Assembly (NCBI GenBank): GCA_033675265.1
Contig: JAUJYZ010000186.1
Coordinates: 248,001-312,000 of the forward strand
Origin: Actinostola sp. cb2023
Lineage: Eukaryota; Cnidaria; Anthozoa; Actiniaria; Actinostolidae
Direction of reading: 5' to 3'
Length of the DNA stretch: 64,000 bases
Below are positions 1 to 10,702 of this stretch, piece after piece; position 1 is the first letter of the stretch, and each line of letters opens with the position of its first letter. Under the pieces are notes generated by a model that ran no database searches, was not told the DNA's origin, and saw only the letters and a program-made list of their open reading frames with translations. The translations under genes were made by a program, and so were the position numbers.

Positions 1-91
1 TGGATACGGCATGATGATGGCGCGATACGGTCACCGCACGGTACGAACCGTACCGTAACTACCTCCCACTCATACGAAAACGACTCTATGC
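1..91. mobile_element. CCAAT-bearing MITE, copy A (right end only)
   Basis: Right half of the roughly 200-bp MITE family seen complete at 5156-5359. It ends in the terminal inverted repeat CCCACTCATACGAAAACGAC just before 91. The left half lies outside the window. It sits in an ArfGAP2/3 intron. Confidence 0.75.
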
Positions 92-126
92 CGTACTGAC
101 AGTCAATGATGTAATTTTTTGTCCAG

Positions 127-3100
127 GTTAAACGAGACTTTAATGACATTGAATCAAAGGTGCAAGAGTTTGACAAGAACAAAGAAAAACTTGCTGAGCA
201 AAAATCTGTAGAAGCTCAAGAAGAATTCATGTCACCCAACTTGTCCTACAAACCAGTGGACATCAAAAAGGAAGAGGAAAAAATGAAACATTCAGACCCT
301 ATAAAGGCCACACAACTTGAAAGGCTTGGAATGGGACTTGGTCCAAGGATTGCAACTAAAGCACAAGCCGCTGGTAGGAGCCATTCTGCTGCTGCAAGCA
401 TGGAAACAGTTGAGCAAGTTAAACCTGATAGAGATAGAAGATCTAATAGGGATAAGTATGGGATGTCTTCTCATACTGGATTTTTTGACAGGTTAGTAAA
501 GTGTAGAGTTTCTAAAGAGTGCATGCACACTGTACAATGTATGTGAGTTAATTGCTGATGAGCCTCACATGGTTAATTTATATTTGTGTTCTATTGTTGT
601 TTGTCCCCAAAGTAGCAAGCTAGAAGTCTTGACCCAGAAATAAAGTTATTGATTGATGGATGGATTGATTGATTGATGATTATTGATTGATTGATGGTAG
701 ATTGATTGATGGATGGGATGATGATTGATTTGAATTGATGATTGATGATTGATTAATTGATGATTTTGATTTATTCATGGTTGATTGATGGATGGATGGA
801 TTGATGAATTGATTGATTGATGGATTGATGGATTGATGGATGGATTGATTAATTGATTGATTTATGGATTGATTTATTCATGGTTGATTGATTGATGAAT
901 TGATTGATTGATTTATGGATTGATTCATGGTTGATTGATGGATGGATGGATTGATGAATTGATTGATTTATGGATTGATTTATTCATGGTTGATTGATGG
1001 ATGGATTGATTGATGATTGATTGATGGATTCATGGTTGATTGATGGATTGATTATGATTGATTGATTTATTCATGGTTGATTGATTGATTGATGGATGGA
1101 TGGATGGATTGATGATTGATTGAAATTGATTGATGGATTTATGGATTTGATTTATTCATGGTTGATTGATGATTGATGATGAATTGATTGATGGATTGAT
1201 TGATGATGGATGGATGGATTGATGATTGATTGATTTATGGATTTATTTATTCGTGGTTGATTGATGGATGATTGATGATTGATTATGGATTGATTGATTG
1301 ATGGATGAATTGATTTATGGATTGATTTATTCATGGTTGATTGATGGATGGATGAATGTAGATTGATGAATTGATTGATTTATGGATTGATTGATTGATT
1401 GATGGATGGATGGATTGATGAATTGATTGATTTATGGATTGATTTATTCATGGTTGATTGATGGATTGAATTTCAGTTATTTGGATGAGCCAAACTTCAC
1501 AGAGCCACCCCCAAGGTAAACTTTTACAATATAATTACACTTGCAGTAATTGTATTCACTTTTATCAGATCATATCACTACACATAAGGAGACATGTTGC
1601 ATGGACATTGTGTACACACAAGGAGACACACACACATGTACCCATGATAAATATTGAAGACTGATGAGTTGACACTGATTAATGAACATTTATTTTTATC
1701 GAACGTTTTGGTTGTATACTGCAACCTTCCTCAGGGATGGAAAAACGGCTATTGTAAATTAATGTAAATGCAGTATACAACCGAAACGTTCGATAAAAAT
1801 AAACTTTCATTAATCAGTGTCAACTCGTCAGTCTTCAATATTTATCATGCCTGATTACAAAATCTTCAACCCATGATATGTCTACATGTAGTCTCATCTT
1901 TTGTTATCAATCACTAAATGGAAATAGGCCAAATAGAAATCAATAAACAAATAAATATAAATAAAAAGTAATAAAAGGGAGCGGTTTTGAAACCCAGCCA
2001 ACATTATTACTCTATGATTTTGTTTGTTTTTATTCAACTGTGACCCTGCACAAACAAAATATTAGTTGCATTCCATCGGGAATGGGGAAATTATTTATAG
2101 CTAGTGTAGATAGGTGTCCTCAATTAGATTACTAGTAAGCTAGAATATTTGACACAGAAATAAAGTTATTATTATTATTATTGTTTATCAACGCTGAGAG
2201 TGTGTTTACCTTTTAACAGCTACAGTCCATTCAACAACAGTGACCACTCATGGGATGTGATTAACAGGTTTGTATTATTTATATAGGAAATTATTGTAGG
2301 ATATCATTGGACATAAGTAATTTTGTGAACTGAATATTATATACATGTATACAGGGATGAAGTCAAGTCTCATTCTTCTTATTTATGGACAAGTGGAGAG
2401 GAGAGGTAAAATATTCCTTCCATCCATCCTTCCTTTCCATCCTTTCTTTCTCACTTTCATCCTTCTGTCCTTCCTTTTTTGTCCTTTCATCCTTCCTTCC
2501 TTTTTGTCCTTCCATCCTTCCTTCCTTTTTGCCCTTCCATCCTTCCTTCCTTTTTGTCCTTCCATCCTTCCTTCCTTTTTGTCCTTCCTTTTTTTCCTTC
2601 CATTCTTCCTTCCTTTTTGTCCTTCCATCCTTCCTTCCATCCTTCCTTCCTTTTTGTCCTTCCATCCTTCCTTTTTGTCCTTCCATCCTTCCTTCCTTTT
2701 TGTCCTTCCATCCTTCCTTCCTTTTTGTCCTTCCATCCTTCCTTCCTTTTTTCCTTTTGTCCTTCCATCCTTCCTTCCTTTTTTTTTTGTCCTTCCTTTT
2801 TTTCATTTCCATTCTTCCTTCCTTTTTGTCCTTTTTCCTTCCTTCCTTCCATCCATCCTTCCATCTATCCTTCCATCCTTCCTTTTTTTGTCCTTCCATC
2901 CTTCCTTTTTCTCATTCCATCATTCATTCTATCCATCCTTCTTTCTGGACATCCTTCCTTTTTGTCCTTCCATCCTTCCTTTTTTTCCTACCATCCTTCC
3001 TTCCTTTTTGTCCTTCCATCCTTCCTTTTTTCCATTTCATTTTTTCCATCCTTCTTTCTCCTTCCTTTTTGTCCTTTCATTCCTTCCTTTTTGTCCTTCC

Positions 3101-6100
3101 TTTTTGTCCTTCCTTTTTGGTCCTTCCATCCTTTTTGCTTTCCATCCTTCCTTTTTGTCCTTCCATCCTTCCATTTTCCTTCCTTTTTGTCCATCCTTCC
3201 TTTTTCTCATTCCATCCTTCCTTTTTCTCATTCCATCCTTCCTTTTTCTCATTCCATCCTTCATTCTATCCATCCTTCTTTCTGGACATCCTTCTTTTTT
3301 GATACTTCCTTCATTTCCATCCATCCATCCTATCCTCCATCCTTCCTTTTTGTCCTTCCTTCCTTTTTGTCCTTTCATCCTTCCTTCCTTTTTGTCCTTT
3401 TCCCTTTTTCTCATTCCATCCTTCATTCTATCCATCCTTCTTTCTGGACATCCTTCCTTTTTGTCCTTCCTTCCTTCCTTCCATCCATCCTTCCATCCTT
3501 CCATCCATCCTTCCATCCATCCTTCCATTCCTTCCTGTTGTCCTTCCATCCTTCCTTTTTTTTCCTTCCTTCCATCCTTCATCCTTCCTTCTATCCATCG
3601 TTCTTTTTTCTTCCATCCTTCATTCTATCCATCCCTTTTTTGTCCTTTTTTCATCCTTCCTTTTTGTCCTTTCCTTTTTGTTCTTCCATCCTTCCTTCCT
3701 TTTTTTTTGTCCTCCTTCCATCCTTCCTTCCTTCCTTTTTGTCCTTCATCCTTCCTTTTTTTCTCATTCCATCCTTCATTCTATCCATCCTTCTTTCTGG
3801 ACATCCTTCTTTTTTTTGTCCTTCCATCCTTCCTTCCTTTTTGTCCTTCCATCCTTCCTTTTTCTCATTCCATCCTTCCTTTTTCTCCTTCCATCCTTCC
3901 TTTTTCTCCTATCCTCCTTCCATCCATCCTTCCATCCTTCCTTTTTCCATCCTTACTTTTTTTCTCATTCCATCTTTTTTCATTCCTTTCTTCCATCTTT
4001 TTGTCCTTCCATCCTTCCTTCCTTCCAGCGATTTCCTTTCTATCCATCCTTCCTTCCATCCTTCCTTTTTGCCATTCCATCCTTCTTTTTGTCCTTCCTC
4101 CTTCCTTTTTGTCCTTTCCTCTTTTTTTCTTTCTTCCTTAACTTTTCTCTCTCAGATTCTATTTTCTCTTTCATTGACCCATTTCTCCATTTACTCTTTC
4201 AGTCCATCTAGGCCAGTTAATTTACATAATGTATTCAATAATAAATCATTGTACTATTTTTAGATCAAGGTCAAAAAGAGAGATGGAACCTGTTTCTACA
4301 TCAGGTACATGTACATACATTGTAATTATATAACTTTCTGCATATACACATTTATCATAATTTCTTCTGTTCTATTCATTATTAATAATATTATGTACTG
4401 TTTAATAAATGAGCAGGAGTGTTTTATCGGGTCTAAGACCACGAGGCGAAGCCGAGTGGTCTTAGACCCGATAAAACACAATCTGCGAGTTTATTGGTCA
4501 GCTTCAAAAACGATATTCCAAAATAATACATTTTCGGATGAATTCAGTAAAAAACAGCAAGGAAAACACAAACATAGCAGTATCGTGTTGCTTCTAATGC
4601 CTCACACATGCACACCGACACTACTGATACTCTCAAAAAGATCCCACATTTGAACGACGGTCCGAAAGTGTGACCAAGGAGCGATCTTTCCGGACAACAT
4701 ATATGTCGTCCCGTACAGGGAACAGGGAGGTCAATGATACGACACCAATATGAGACCTTATGAGGATGGCTTTATATATATAAAGCCATTCTCATTAGAA
4801 TTCTTTATATAAAGAATACTAATAAGCAGTGCATTTATACCGGGTATAAAGGTACATGCACGTGATGGATTTCGTCCTTCTGATTGGATGAATTGCTCAT
4901 TAATTATGCATGAGTTGAAATAACTATTCAATAATATCATATCTCTGTCTATAGATGAAGCAGTAAAGAAATTTGGAAATGCCAAGGCCATTTCATCTTC
5001 ACAGTTATTTGGAGATAGAGATGATGAGAGTTATGGAGCCAAGTCAAGACTGGATAGAATGTCTCAATCAACTGGTATAGGCAGTGCAGATCTTTTTGAG
5101 CAAGAGAAATCAAGAGGTATTATAAATAGAGGTTATTAGTCGGCTAAGCATCTAATAGAGTCATTTTCGTATGAGTGGGAAACCTACAGCACAGAGTTAC
5201 AGTCATGGCATGGAATCGAAGATATTATTCAACCAATCACAGCGTGCAAAATCATCGCTCAACCAATCAGAATGCTTGGATATGGCATGATGATGGGGCG
5301 ATACGGTCATGGCACGAACCGTACCATAACTACTTCCCACTCATACGAAAACGACTCTATGGCTGCATATTTGGTATATTGGCGAGCCTTTAGGGACAAG
5401 TAAAAATGAACTTCCACACTTGCTTACTTCACAAAAAGTATAGTCAGAAATCAAAGTTAGTAGCAGAAGAGTTCCTTTTTCTTATAATTGCATTAATGAT
5501 TCTGTTACTTCAGTCAGTGGCCCTTTTCAAATCTCTCATTTATAATTGCCCTATACCATTATGACGTAACGGCTTATTTATGAGGGGGACAGAATCGTGA
5601 ATAACAATAGAAATTTGAACTAAATCTGCTCTGCTGTAACCTGCTTGATTTCAAATTGGCTAGTTTCCAGATATTATGTTCATCGATACTTTTCCCACAA
5701 TATTTACTGTGTTTGGTGACTTTTATCGCTTTCAGACGGTCTGTGAAATACATTTATTTGGGAAATCCTTTGTGTTGTTGCTGTTTTGTCCCCCTCTACC
5801 GACCATGATCCTTAGCGTTTAAACAATAGATTGTTTTGATTTGACGTCATAGTGGTATAGGGCAATTACAGTTCTGCTTTTCCAATCCTAAGTAATCATT
5901 CTCTTCTCATTTCATAGATCGTACAAGTTCTGCAAATTACTCTCAGCTTAAAGATGAAGTTGCACGAGTTACAGGAAGGGTAGGTTAATTATTTACTTGT
6001 ATGTATTATTTACTTTATTACAACTAATTTGTCTGTTAATCTTCTCTCAATAGTTATCTAGTATGGCCTCTGATATGATAGGATCTATACAGGTAATGAC

Positions 6101-6763
6101 TGCCTCTGATTAGTTCATTATGTCAGTATTATTACAGTATCATAGAGTTGTTTTCATATAAATGGGAAATTTGTGCCATTACTGTGCCATGTCCGAGCAT
6201 TCTGATTGGTTGAGCAATGATTTTGCGCACTGTGATTGGTTGAATACAATGTGTTCGATACCGTACCGTGACCGTAACTCCGTGCCATAGGTTTCCCACT
6301 CATACGAAATTAACGACTCACGATCAGACAAATAAATGGCAGCCTTGTCTCTCCACACTACACCTGATTTGGAGGGATGTAAAAGAACCACTGAGAACAT
6401 AAATGGACCTCTGGCAGCAACCACCCTGCTCTCTGGGGATCAGAAAACAGGGTTAACTTCAGGATCTCCAGGTCAAGAGTGTCTTGATTAAAGTATTATA
6501 TTAGCTAACCATTGTGTGTATCAGATCAAACAGTCATAGTTTTAGTGCCCACTGATAGGAAATGTGACCATCCAATGAAGCTCCCAGTATTTTATTTAGC
6601 CGAGTCTTCAGTTGGGAGGATGCATCCTAAGTCAAGGAGGCATTCTGGTTCAAGAAATCTATATTATCTAATAATAAATGCATATAATATCTTAGCAACA
6701 ACTATCAATAATAACTGTGACATACTTTGTTATCCACAGAACCGATACAGTGGCTCAAGCTAA
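127..6763 (+). CDS. ARFGAP2: ArfGAP2/3-type Arf GTPase-activating protein, C-terminal half (partial, 9 exons)
   Basis: Exons read at 127-491, 1477-1515, 2220-2267, 2355-2405, 4264-4304, 4955-5116, 5918-5979, 6054-6092 and 6740-6763 (TAA). Each is flanked by AG and GT and the joined frame stays open. The first exon gives a charged, coiled-coil-like stretch and the ArfGAP2/3-like motif KATQLERLGMGL. The exon at 4955 carries KKFGNAKAISSSQLFGD and then IGSADLF, which match the ISS/Glo3 regulatory repeats of ArfGAP2/3. The C-terminus ends IQNRYSGSS, like the short 'DRY' tail of vertebrate members. In the family, the protein stimulates GTP hydrolysis on Arf1 and binds COPI coatomer at Golgi membranes. 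The catalytic C4 zinc finger should be encoded upstream of the window and is not seen. An AATAAA at 6861 is a plausible poly(A) signal. Introns are swollen by microsatellites and MITEs. Family call is firm; ARFGAP2 versus ARFGAP3 cannot be separated because invertebrates commonly have one co-orthologue. Confidence 0.9.
608..1470. repeat. TTGATTGATGGA microsatellite in ArfGAP2/3 intron, with a short dispersed lead-in
   Basis: About 0.82 kb (645-1470) of degenerate TTGA/TGGA tetranucleotide repeat with interspersed TTTATTCATGG blocks. It starts directly after AGAAATAAAGTTATT at 637-651. The same lead-in occurs at 2155-2172, followed there by an ATT repeat. The array runs up to six bases before the exon at 1477, so it makes up nearly the whole 3' part of this intron. 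Confidence 0.9.
1643..1849. mobile_element. 207-bp inverted-repeat element (MITE-like)
   Basis: The left arm starts CATGATAAATATTGAAG and the right arm ends CTTCAATATTTATCATG. The arms pair over about 75 bases with few mismatches around a roughly 45-base spacer. No ORF. Lies in an ArfGAP2/3 intron. Confidence 0.8.
2137..2182 (+). repeat. Dispersed lead-in sequence plus ATT microsatellite
   Basis: AAGCTAGAA ... GACACAGAAATAAAGTTATT followed by ATT repeats. Nearly the same lead-in is at 618-651, followed there by TTGA repeats. It resembles the 3' end of a short retroposed element that seeds microsatellites. Confidence 0.5.
2406..4150. repeat. 1.7-kb polypyrimidine minisatellite in ArfGAP2/3 intron
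   Basis: Almost uninterrupted C/T strand made of variants of CCTTCCATCCTTCCTTTTTG with blocks such as TTCATTCTATCCATCC and TCTGGACATCC repeated. Long ORFs in several frames (Ser/Phe/Pro-rich on +, Lys/Glu/Gly-rich on -) follow from the repeat having no stop codons. They are not genes. Confidence 0.95.
4419..4479. repeat. Perfect 24-bp-arm hairpin (61 bp)
   Basis: Arms 4419-4442 and 4456-4479 are perfect reverse complements (left arm starts GTGTTTTATCGGGTCTAAG) around a 13-base GC-rich loop. It lies in the ArfGAP2/3 intron upstream of the 4955 exon. It may be the remnant of a palindromic MITE. Confidence 0.85.
5156..5359 (+). mobile_element. CCAAT-bearing MITE, copy B (complete)
   Basis: 204 bp with terminal inverted repeats: TAGAGTCATTTTCGTATGAG at the left, and CTCATACGAAAACGACTCTA at the right. 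Inside are two AACCAATCA motifs with CCAAT at 5233 and 5263, about three helical turns apart. Five relatives are in the window. No coding capacity. TA at the ends suggests a TA target duplication (Tc1/mariner-type), which is an inference. Confidence 0.85.
5543..5868. mobile_element. Inverted-repeat-ended element (~325 bp)
   Basis: Ends are inverted copies of about 22 bases: ATTGCCCTATACCATTATGA on the left and its complement TATAGGGCAAT on the right, each with a TGACGT near the inner side. The interior is not palindromic. Probably a non-autonomous DNA element in an ArfGAP2/3 intron. Confidence 0.65.
6143..6320 (-). mobile_element. CCAAT-bearing MITE, copy C (reverse orientation)
   Basis: The interior reads GATTGGTTGAGC and GTGATTGGTTGAA, the complement of the two CCAAT motifs of copy B. 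The right end has TTTCCCACTCATACGAAA. It lies in the last ArfGAP2/3 intron. Confidence 0.8.
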
Positions 6764-7580
6764 ATTCAATTCAAGATTATTCTTATAACTGTATAATTCA
6801 TAATATGTAGTTAGGAATGGGAATGAACAATGACAAAATATACACACATTCATTTTGTTAAATAAAGTTAAAACTAGAGCCATATTGTAACATTCATAGC
6901 AACAAGTATGAACACTAGAAGTACATCTAGAAGACTTCCCATATGGCTTGAACTTTATTCAATGAAATTGTAGAATAATATTTTGATGTTCATAACTACG
7001 AAGTGAGATAGACTTTGAACCTGTCCTTCCACTTAAATCCTTTCCATCCTTCTATCCTTTATTCAGAATTGGAAGGTAATGTTTTATCTTCTTCATAAAT
7101 TTAATATAACTCGTCTGATAAAGATTGGCTGAGACTACTGTATTATACTATAGACTGCAAAACAGACCTGGAAAACTGTTGTAAAAACCATTTCCCATCG
7201 ACAAATGTAGGAAACAAAGAACACATATACATTTGTAACTCTGAAGAACATCTTGTAGCTATTTAAAGGTACAGTGTCAAGCCCTCGCGCATGCACATTA
7301 AATAATAATAATAATAATAAACGGTTGAGAAGCCTGGGAACCTAAAGACATTATATAATTATAATTTTGGTCCATGCTGGACTTAAATTATTTATCGCTT
7401 TGTTCGTATCCAGGTTAATATGCAGTCATATGGGGTTGACACTGCGCCTTTAAGTTAGATAAGATGCAGAGAAGATAAATAAATATTGGTATTTTGGTTT
7501 TTCAAAACGATCTACAGATATAAAAATTATACACGGAATTGGAATAAATTGGTCAAGTTTTACAATGCAAGTGATATCCG

Positions 7581-7653
7581 ATTAAAACCTTGATTCTCCT
7601 TAGGCTCTTTGAATTCAAATAGAGAATACAGATTTTGATCACAAGTCACTTAC
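7581..7653. mobile_element. TGATCAAAATC palindromic MITE, partial copy
   Basis: Contains GATTCTCC..TTTGAATTCAAA..GAGAAT and TTTTGATCACAAGTCACTTA, the core and right arm of a family with copies near 8423, 10297, 15479/16541, 26583 and 36517. The left arm is eroded. Confidence 0.6.
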
Positions 7654-7777
7654 CCAGTCTGGTTTCACTAGTGACACAAGGGCAAGCACAAGGATCAATA
7701 TTTATTTCTTGTGCTTGCTTCAGGACACTAGTTCTTATTCTTGTATCACTATAGCGAAGACTAGACTATAGAGCAGA

Positions 7778-7922
7778 TAGAGTGCAAACACTAAAACCAT
7801 GAAACAGTGCAAACTATTTAGTGCTAAATAGCACCAATGGAACAATAGAAAACAAAAGACATTGCACTATTTAGTGCTATTTAAAGTTAGCATTGTTTCA
7901 CGGTTTTAGTGTTTGCATTCTA
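7778..7922. mobile_element. AGAGTGCAA palindromic MITE, copy 1
   Basis: Inverted repeat with ends AGAGTGCAAACACTAAAACC and GGTTTTAGTGTTTGCATTCT. The interior has ACTATTTAGTGCTATTT motifs and ACAATAGAAAACA. Related copies are at 23558, 33120 and 47291. Confidence 0.75.
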
Positions 7923-8113
7923 TTGTGTAACTGTGGAAAACTCATGACGTGGAAGTGCTGTGATGTGTCTGTGCCACAAACATGTTTTAGGAGTTCAAAT
8001 GAATCTGTGCTATATATGTCTGGTTTTTCACAGTCACACGAAAGTTGCTCTACTTCATACACCTTCAGTGCATGGTGGAATTACCAAATCATAAATCATT
8101 GCAATGGCTAAAT

Positions 8114-8218
8114 CTATAACACCGTAAAAAAAGAGACAGTACTTACAGTAACTTTAGCACTTGACGTTTCAATGCCTTAGCCGTTTGTTGGATGGTACTC
8201 TTTTTTACAGTGTTATAG
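8114..8218. repeat. Small inverted repeat (MITE-like)
   Basis: CTATAACACCGTAAAAAAAG at the left and CTTTTTTACAGTGTTATAG at the right, about 22-base imperfect arms, 105 bp overall. Confidence 0.65.
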
Positions 8219-8422
8219 ATTTCCTTTACCATTGTATTTGTCATTATACATTGAAGCAGCCCATACTAGACTGTGTACACGCTAGTTTCCATAAATAAAT
8301 AGTAAATAGAGCTGTACAAGACAGTGTTTTACATTGTCACTATGACAAAAGCAAGCAAATACAGGTGACACTCTGTGACGTTACATAAAATCCTCAGCCT
8401 AAGCTGACAGGGTTTGTGCAGG

Positions 8423-8513
8423 AACAATGTAGGTGATCTCTGATGAAAATCTAAATTCTCCTTTCGGTTTTTTGAGTTCCAAAGGAGAATGTGAGTTTTG
8501 ATCACAAGTAACA
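8423..8513. mobile_element. TGATCAAAATC palindromic MITE, copy
   Basis: Palindrome with GTGATCTCTGATGAAAATC, ATTCTCCTTT, AAAGGAGAAT and TTTTGATCACAAGTAAC. Same family as 10297-10411. Confidence 0.65.
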
Positions 8514-8582
8514 ATCAGACCCTTTCATTGGCTTTATTACTACACCTGTATCAGGAAAAACAATCCATCTATAGACATTATA

Positions 8583-8850
8583 CCTATTCCAAAAATCGTT
8601 GTCCCCGCCGAAAGTAAGAAGCTGACGATCGCAAAGGGCTTTGGGACTTTCTCCTTATTCATCCGTATATATTTTAATAACATGCATTTTCAAATGGCCG
8701 AATAGTTCCAAATGATTGCTATTCAACGATCGTAGGGATAACTTCTCAAGTACCACGGATAAATAAATTAATTAGGAGATCCCCAAAGTCCTTTGCGGTC
8801 GTCAGCTTCTTGCTTGTTGATTTTGGCCCGGACAACAATATTTGGAATTG
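8583..8850. mobile_element. Inverted-repeat element (~268 bp)
   Basis: The left arm holds TTGTCCCCGCC and AGAAGCTGACGATCGCAAAG. The right arm has their complements CTTTGCGGTCGTCAGCTTCT and CCCGGACAACAA. Arms are about 85 bases with mismatches around an AT-rich spacer. Confidence 0.7.
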
Positions 8851-9197
8851 GTGTATATGCATCGAGGATTGCCAGCAATGATTGATTGTAATACTATGTG
8901 CAACAATTTGTTGGTCATTCAATGCTCGACACACATGTCCTTGTGCATGCGACTTGAGCGTGCAATGAACATTGTGCACTTTAAACAGCATGTACTACTT
9001 GTCTCTCTCACACTTTTTACTAGTCTCATCCAGGCCTAATATTAATAGTTTTATTTAGATTTTAGAATAAAACTGGCAAATAACTATTAGGTGAACAAAT
9101 TGTGATGTTTAGATAATAATAATTATTATGACTAATGATCAATATTTTTGGTCCAATGTGAATTAAAAATCATTTCAGAATACTGTAGTCCCCGTTA

Positions 9198-9393
9198 CAG
9201 TTTCCTGCGCCATCTTGAAAGGTACTAAGCCATGCCTTTGCATCGAAGCGAGACCAACGGTGACCTTGCTATGATAAGAGACCTTTTTTACACCTTGGAC
9301 AATTAATCACGTCTCTATCATTGCAAGGTCACCGTTGGTCTCGCTTCAATGCAAAGGCACATCTACCTAATTTCAAGATGGCGCAGGGAACTG
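9198..9393. mobile_element. Inverted-repeat element (~196 bp)
   Basis: Left end CAGTTTCCTGCGCCATCTTG and right end CAAGATGGCGCAGGGAACTG. Inner arms share GAGACCAACGGTGACCTTGC and its complement. Arms about 80 bases, short spacer. Confidence 0.8.
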
Positions 9394-10294
9394 TGAAGGG
9401 AACTATTGCTGGTAAACATGTGACGTTATGTGGTGCCCAATAACAATGCATTCCTCATTTGCTTCTCTTGTTTGTACCACCTCCATGACCACTGCATCTT
9501 TGCACTATTAAATCTCCAGGGATGGATTGCAAACCAGCAACACTGAAAATAACCGTGTCAATCTACACCTGTGTGCGTGGAAAGAGGGAGGGAGGAATCA
9601 GTTTACGATCATGGAATTAAAGGGTGTCATACATGTACTTGGTGTAGTCTAGAAAACAGAATGAAACCTCTGACAGTGACCACCATCATTGTCTGCTCTC
9701 TACTGTGCACTGCACTAAGCAAATAATCTTCCATAGACGAGTGCTCCAATGTGGAAGAAGAGAATTGCAAATGCAATTTCTCCACAATTTCATTGTAGAA
9801 AAACCACCAGTTTGCATTTTCCAGTTTTGTTGTACTTGATGATCCATAGTGTTGGTGGAGTTGGTTTGGATAATAGACTGTTGGCTAGTTTGTTTTTCAA
9901 TGCTTTATTTTGTTCTAATACAATAGCACACTTTTGGCAAATAAAATTAATCTGACAATGTTTGACTAAGTTGGCACTACACATTGTGAGTTAAGTAAGC
10001 TATCACTGCAAGTACATGTTGGTTTATTACTGTAGGGGTGTCAAATGGTCCCGCAAAAAGTCAGTCTTGCAAAATTTTGGCTTGCAAAAATATGCCTTGT
10101 CTCAGAGTCTCGCAAAGTCTCGCCTTGACCATTCGATACCCCTTACTGTGTTGGCAAAGTAGAGTAATTTTTCAAGTGATGATTGAAGAAAAATTACAAG
10201 TATTACTACAACGTATTATAATAATTTACATCCATTTTAATTTTAGGATTCCTAGGACACTTCTATTTGGACTGGCAGTTCTGTCTGCTAATTG

Positions 10295-10411
10295 AAGGGC
10301 TCCCTGCAAGAACTTGTGATCAAAACCCAAATTCTCCTTTGAAATTTAAAGATTCTCGAGGAGAATTTAGATTTTGATCAGAGATAATTTACGTTGTTCT
10401 TGCAGGGAGCC
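10295..10411. mobile_element. TGATCAAAATC palindromic MITE, complete copy
   Basis: Ends AGGGCTCCCTGCAAGAAC and GTTCTTGCAGGGAGCCCT. The interior is the family palindrome, with TGATCAAAA, ATTCTCCTTTG and their complements. It lies just downstream of the CCT2 stop. Confidence 0.8.
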
Positions 10412-10702
10412 CTAACTCAAGCAGCCGTCATCTTGACCATCGACAGGCCGCAGAAAAAGGATAAAACTTGCAGGGTCTCAATTTTCAGGTCCATGAACAC
10501 CAAACTGGTGCATTCAGTTGTTCAAATAAGCAGACAGACTCAGTGGTTTGTCCAGTGATATGGATTTAGTGCCCCTAGTAACTCAGATATAAAGTGATAA
10601 CATGTGTCATTAAGCTAAATTATAGTTAATATTAATACACATCCAACTTCAATGATAATGTAGAGCCAATTCACACCAAACAAACACTAATTCTTCACGA
10701 CT

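Larger units (their letters stand above)
6764..10702. other. Tail-to-tail intergenic region between ArfGAP2/3 and CCT2
   Basis: No gene recognised. It contains the ArfGAP2/3 3'UTR (AATAAA at 6861) and, on the other strand, the CCT2 3'UTR. Between them are at least six palindromic elements listed separately. Short ORFs here lack family motifs and splice context. Confidence 0.7.

Noticed and set aside
2345..4263. ORFs of about 594-598 codons on + and several on -
   Set aside because: All come from a stop-free pyrimidine repeat; open in most frames, amino-acid composition only Ser/Phe/Pro/His or Lys/Glu/Gly. Genuine exons here are only 2355-2405 and 4264-4304.
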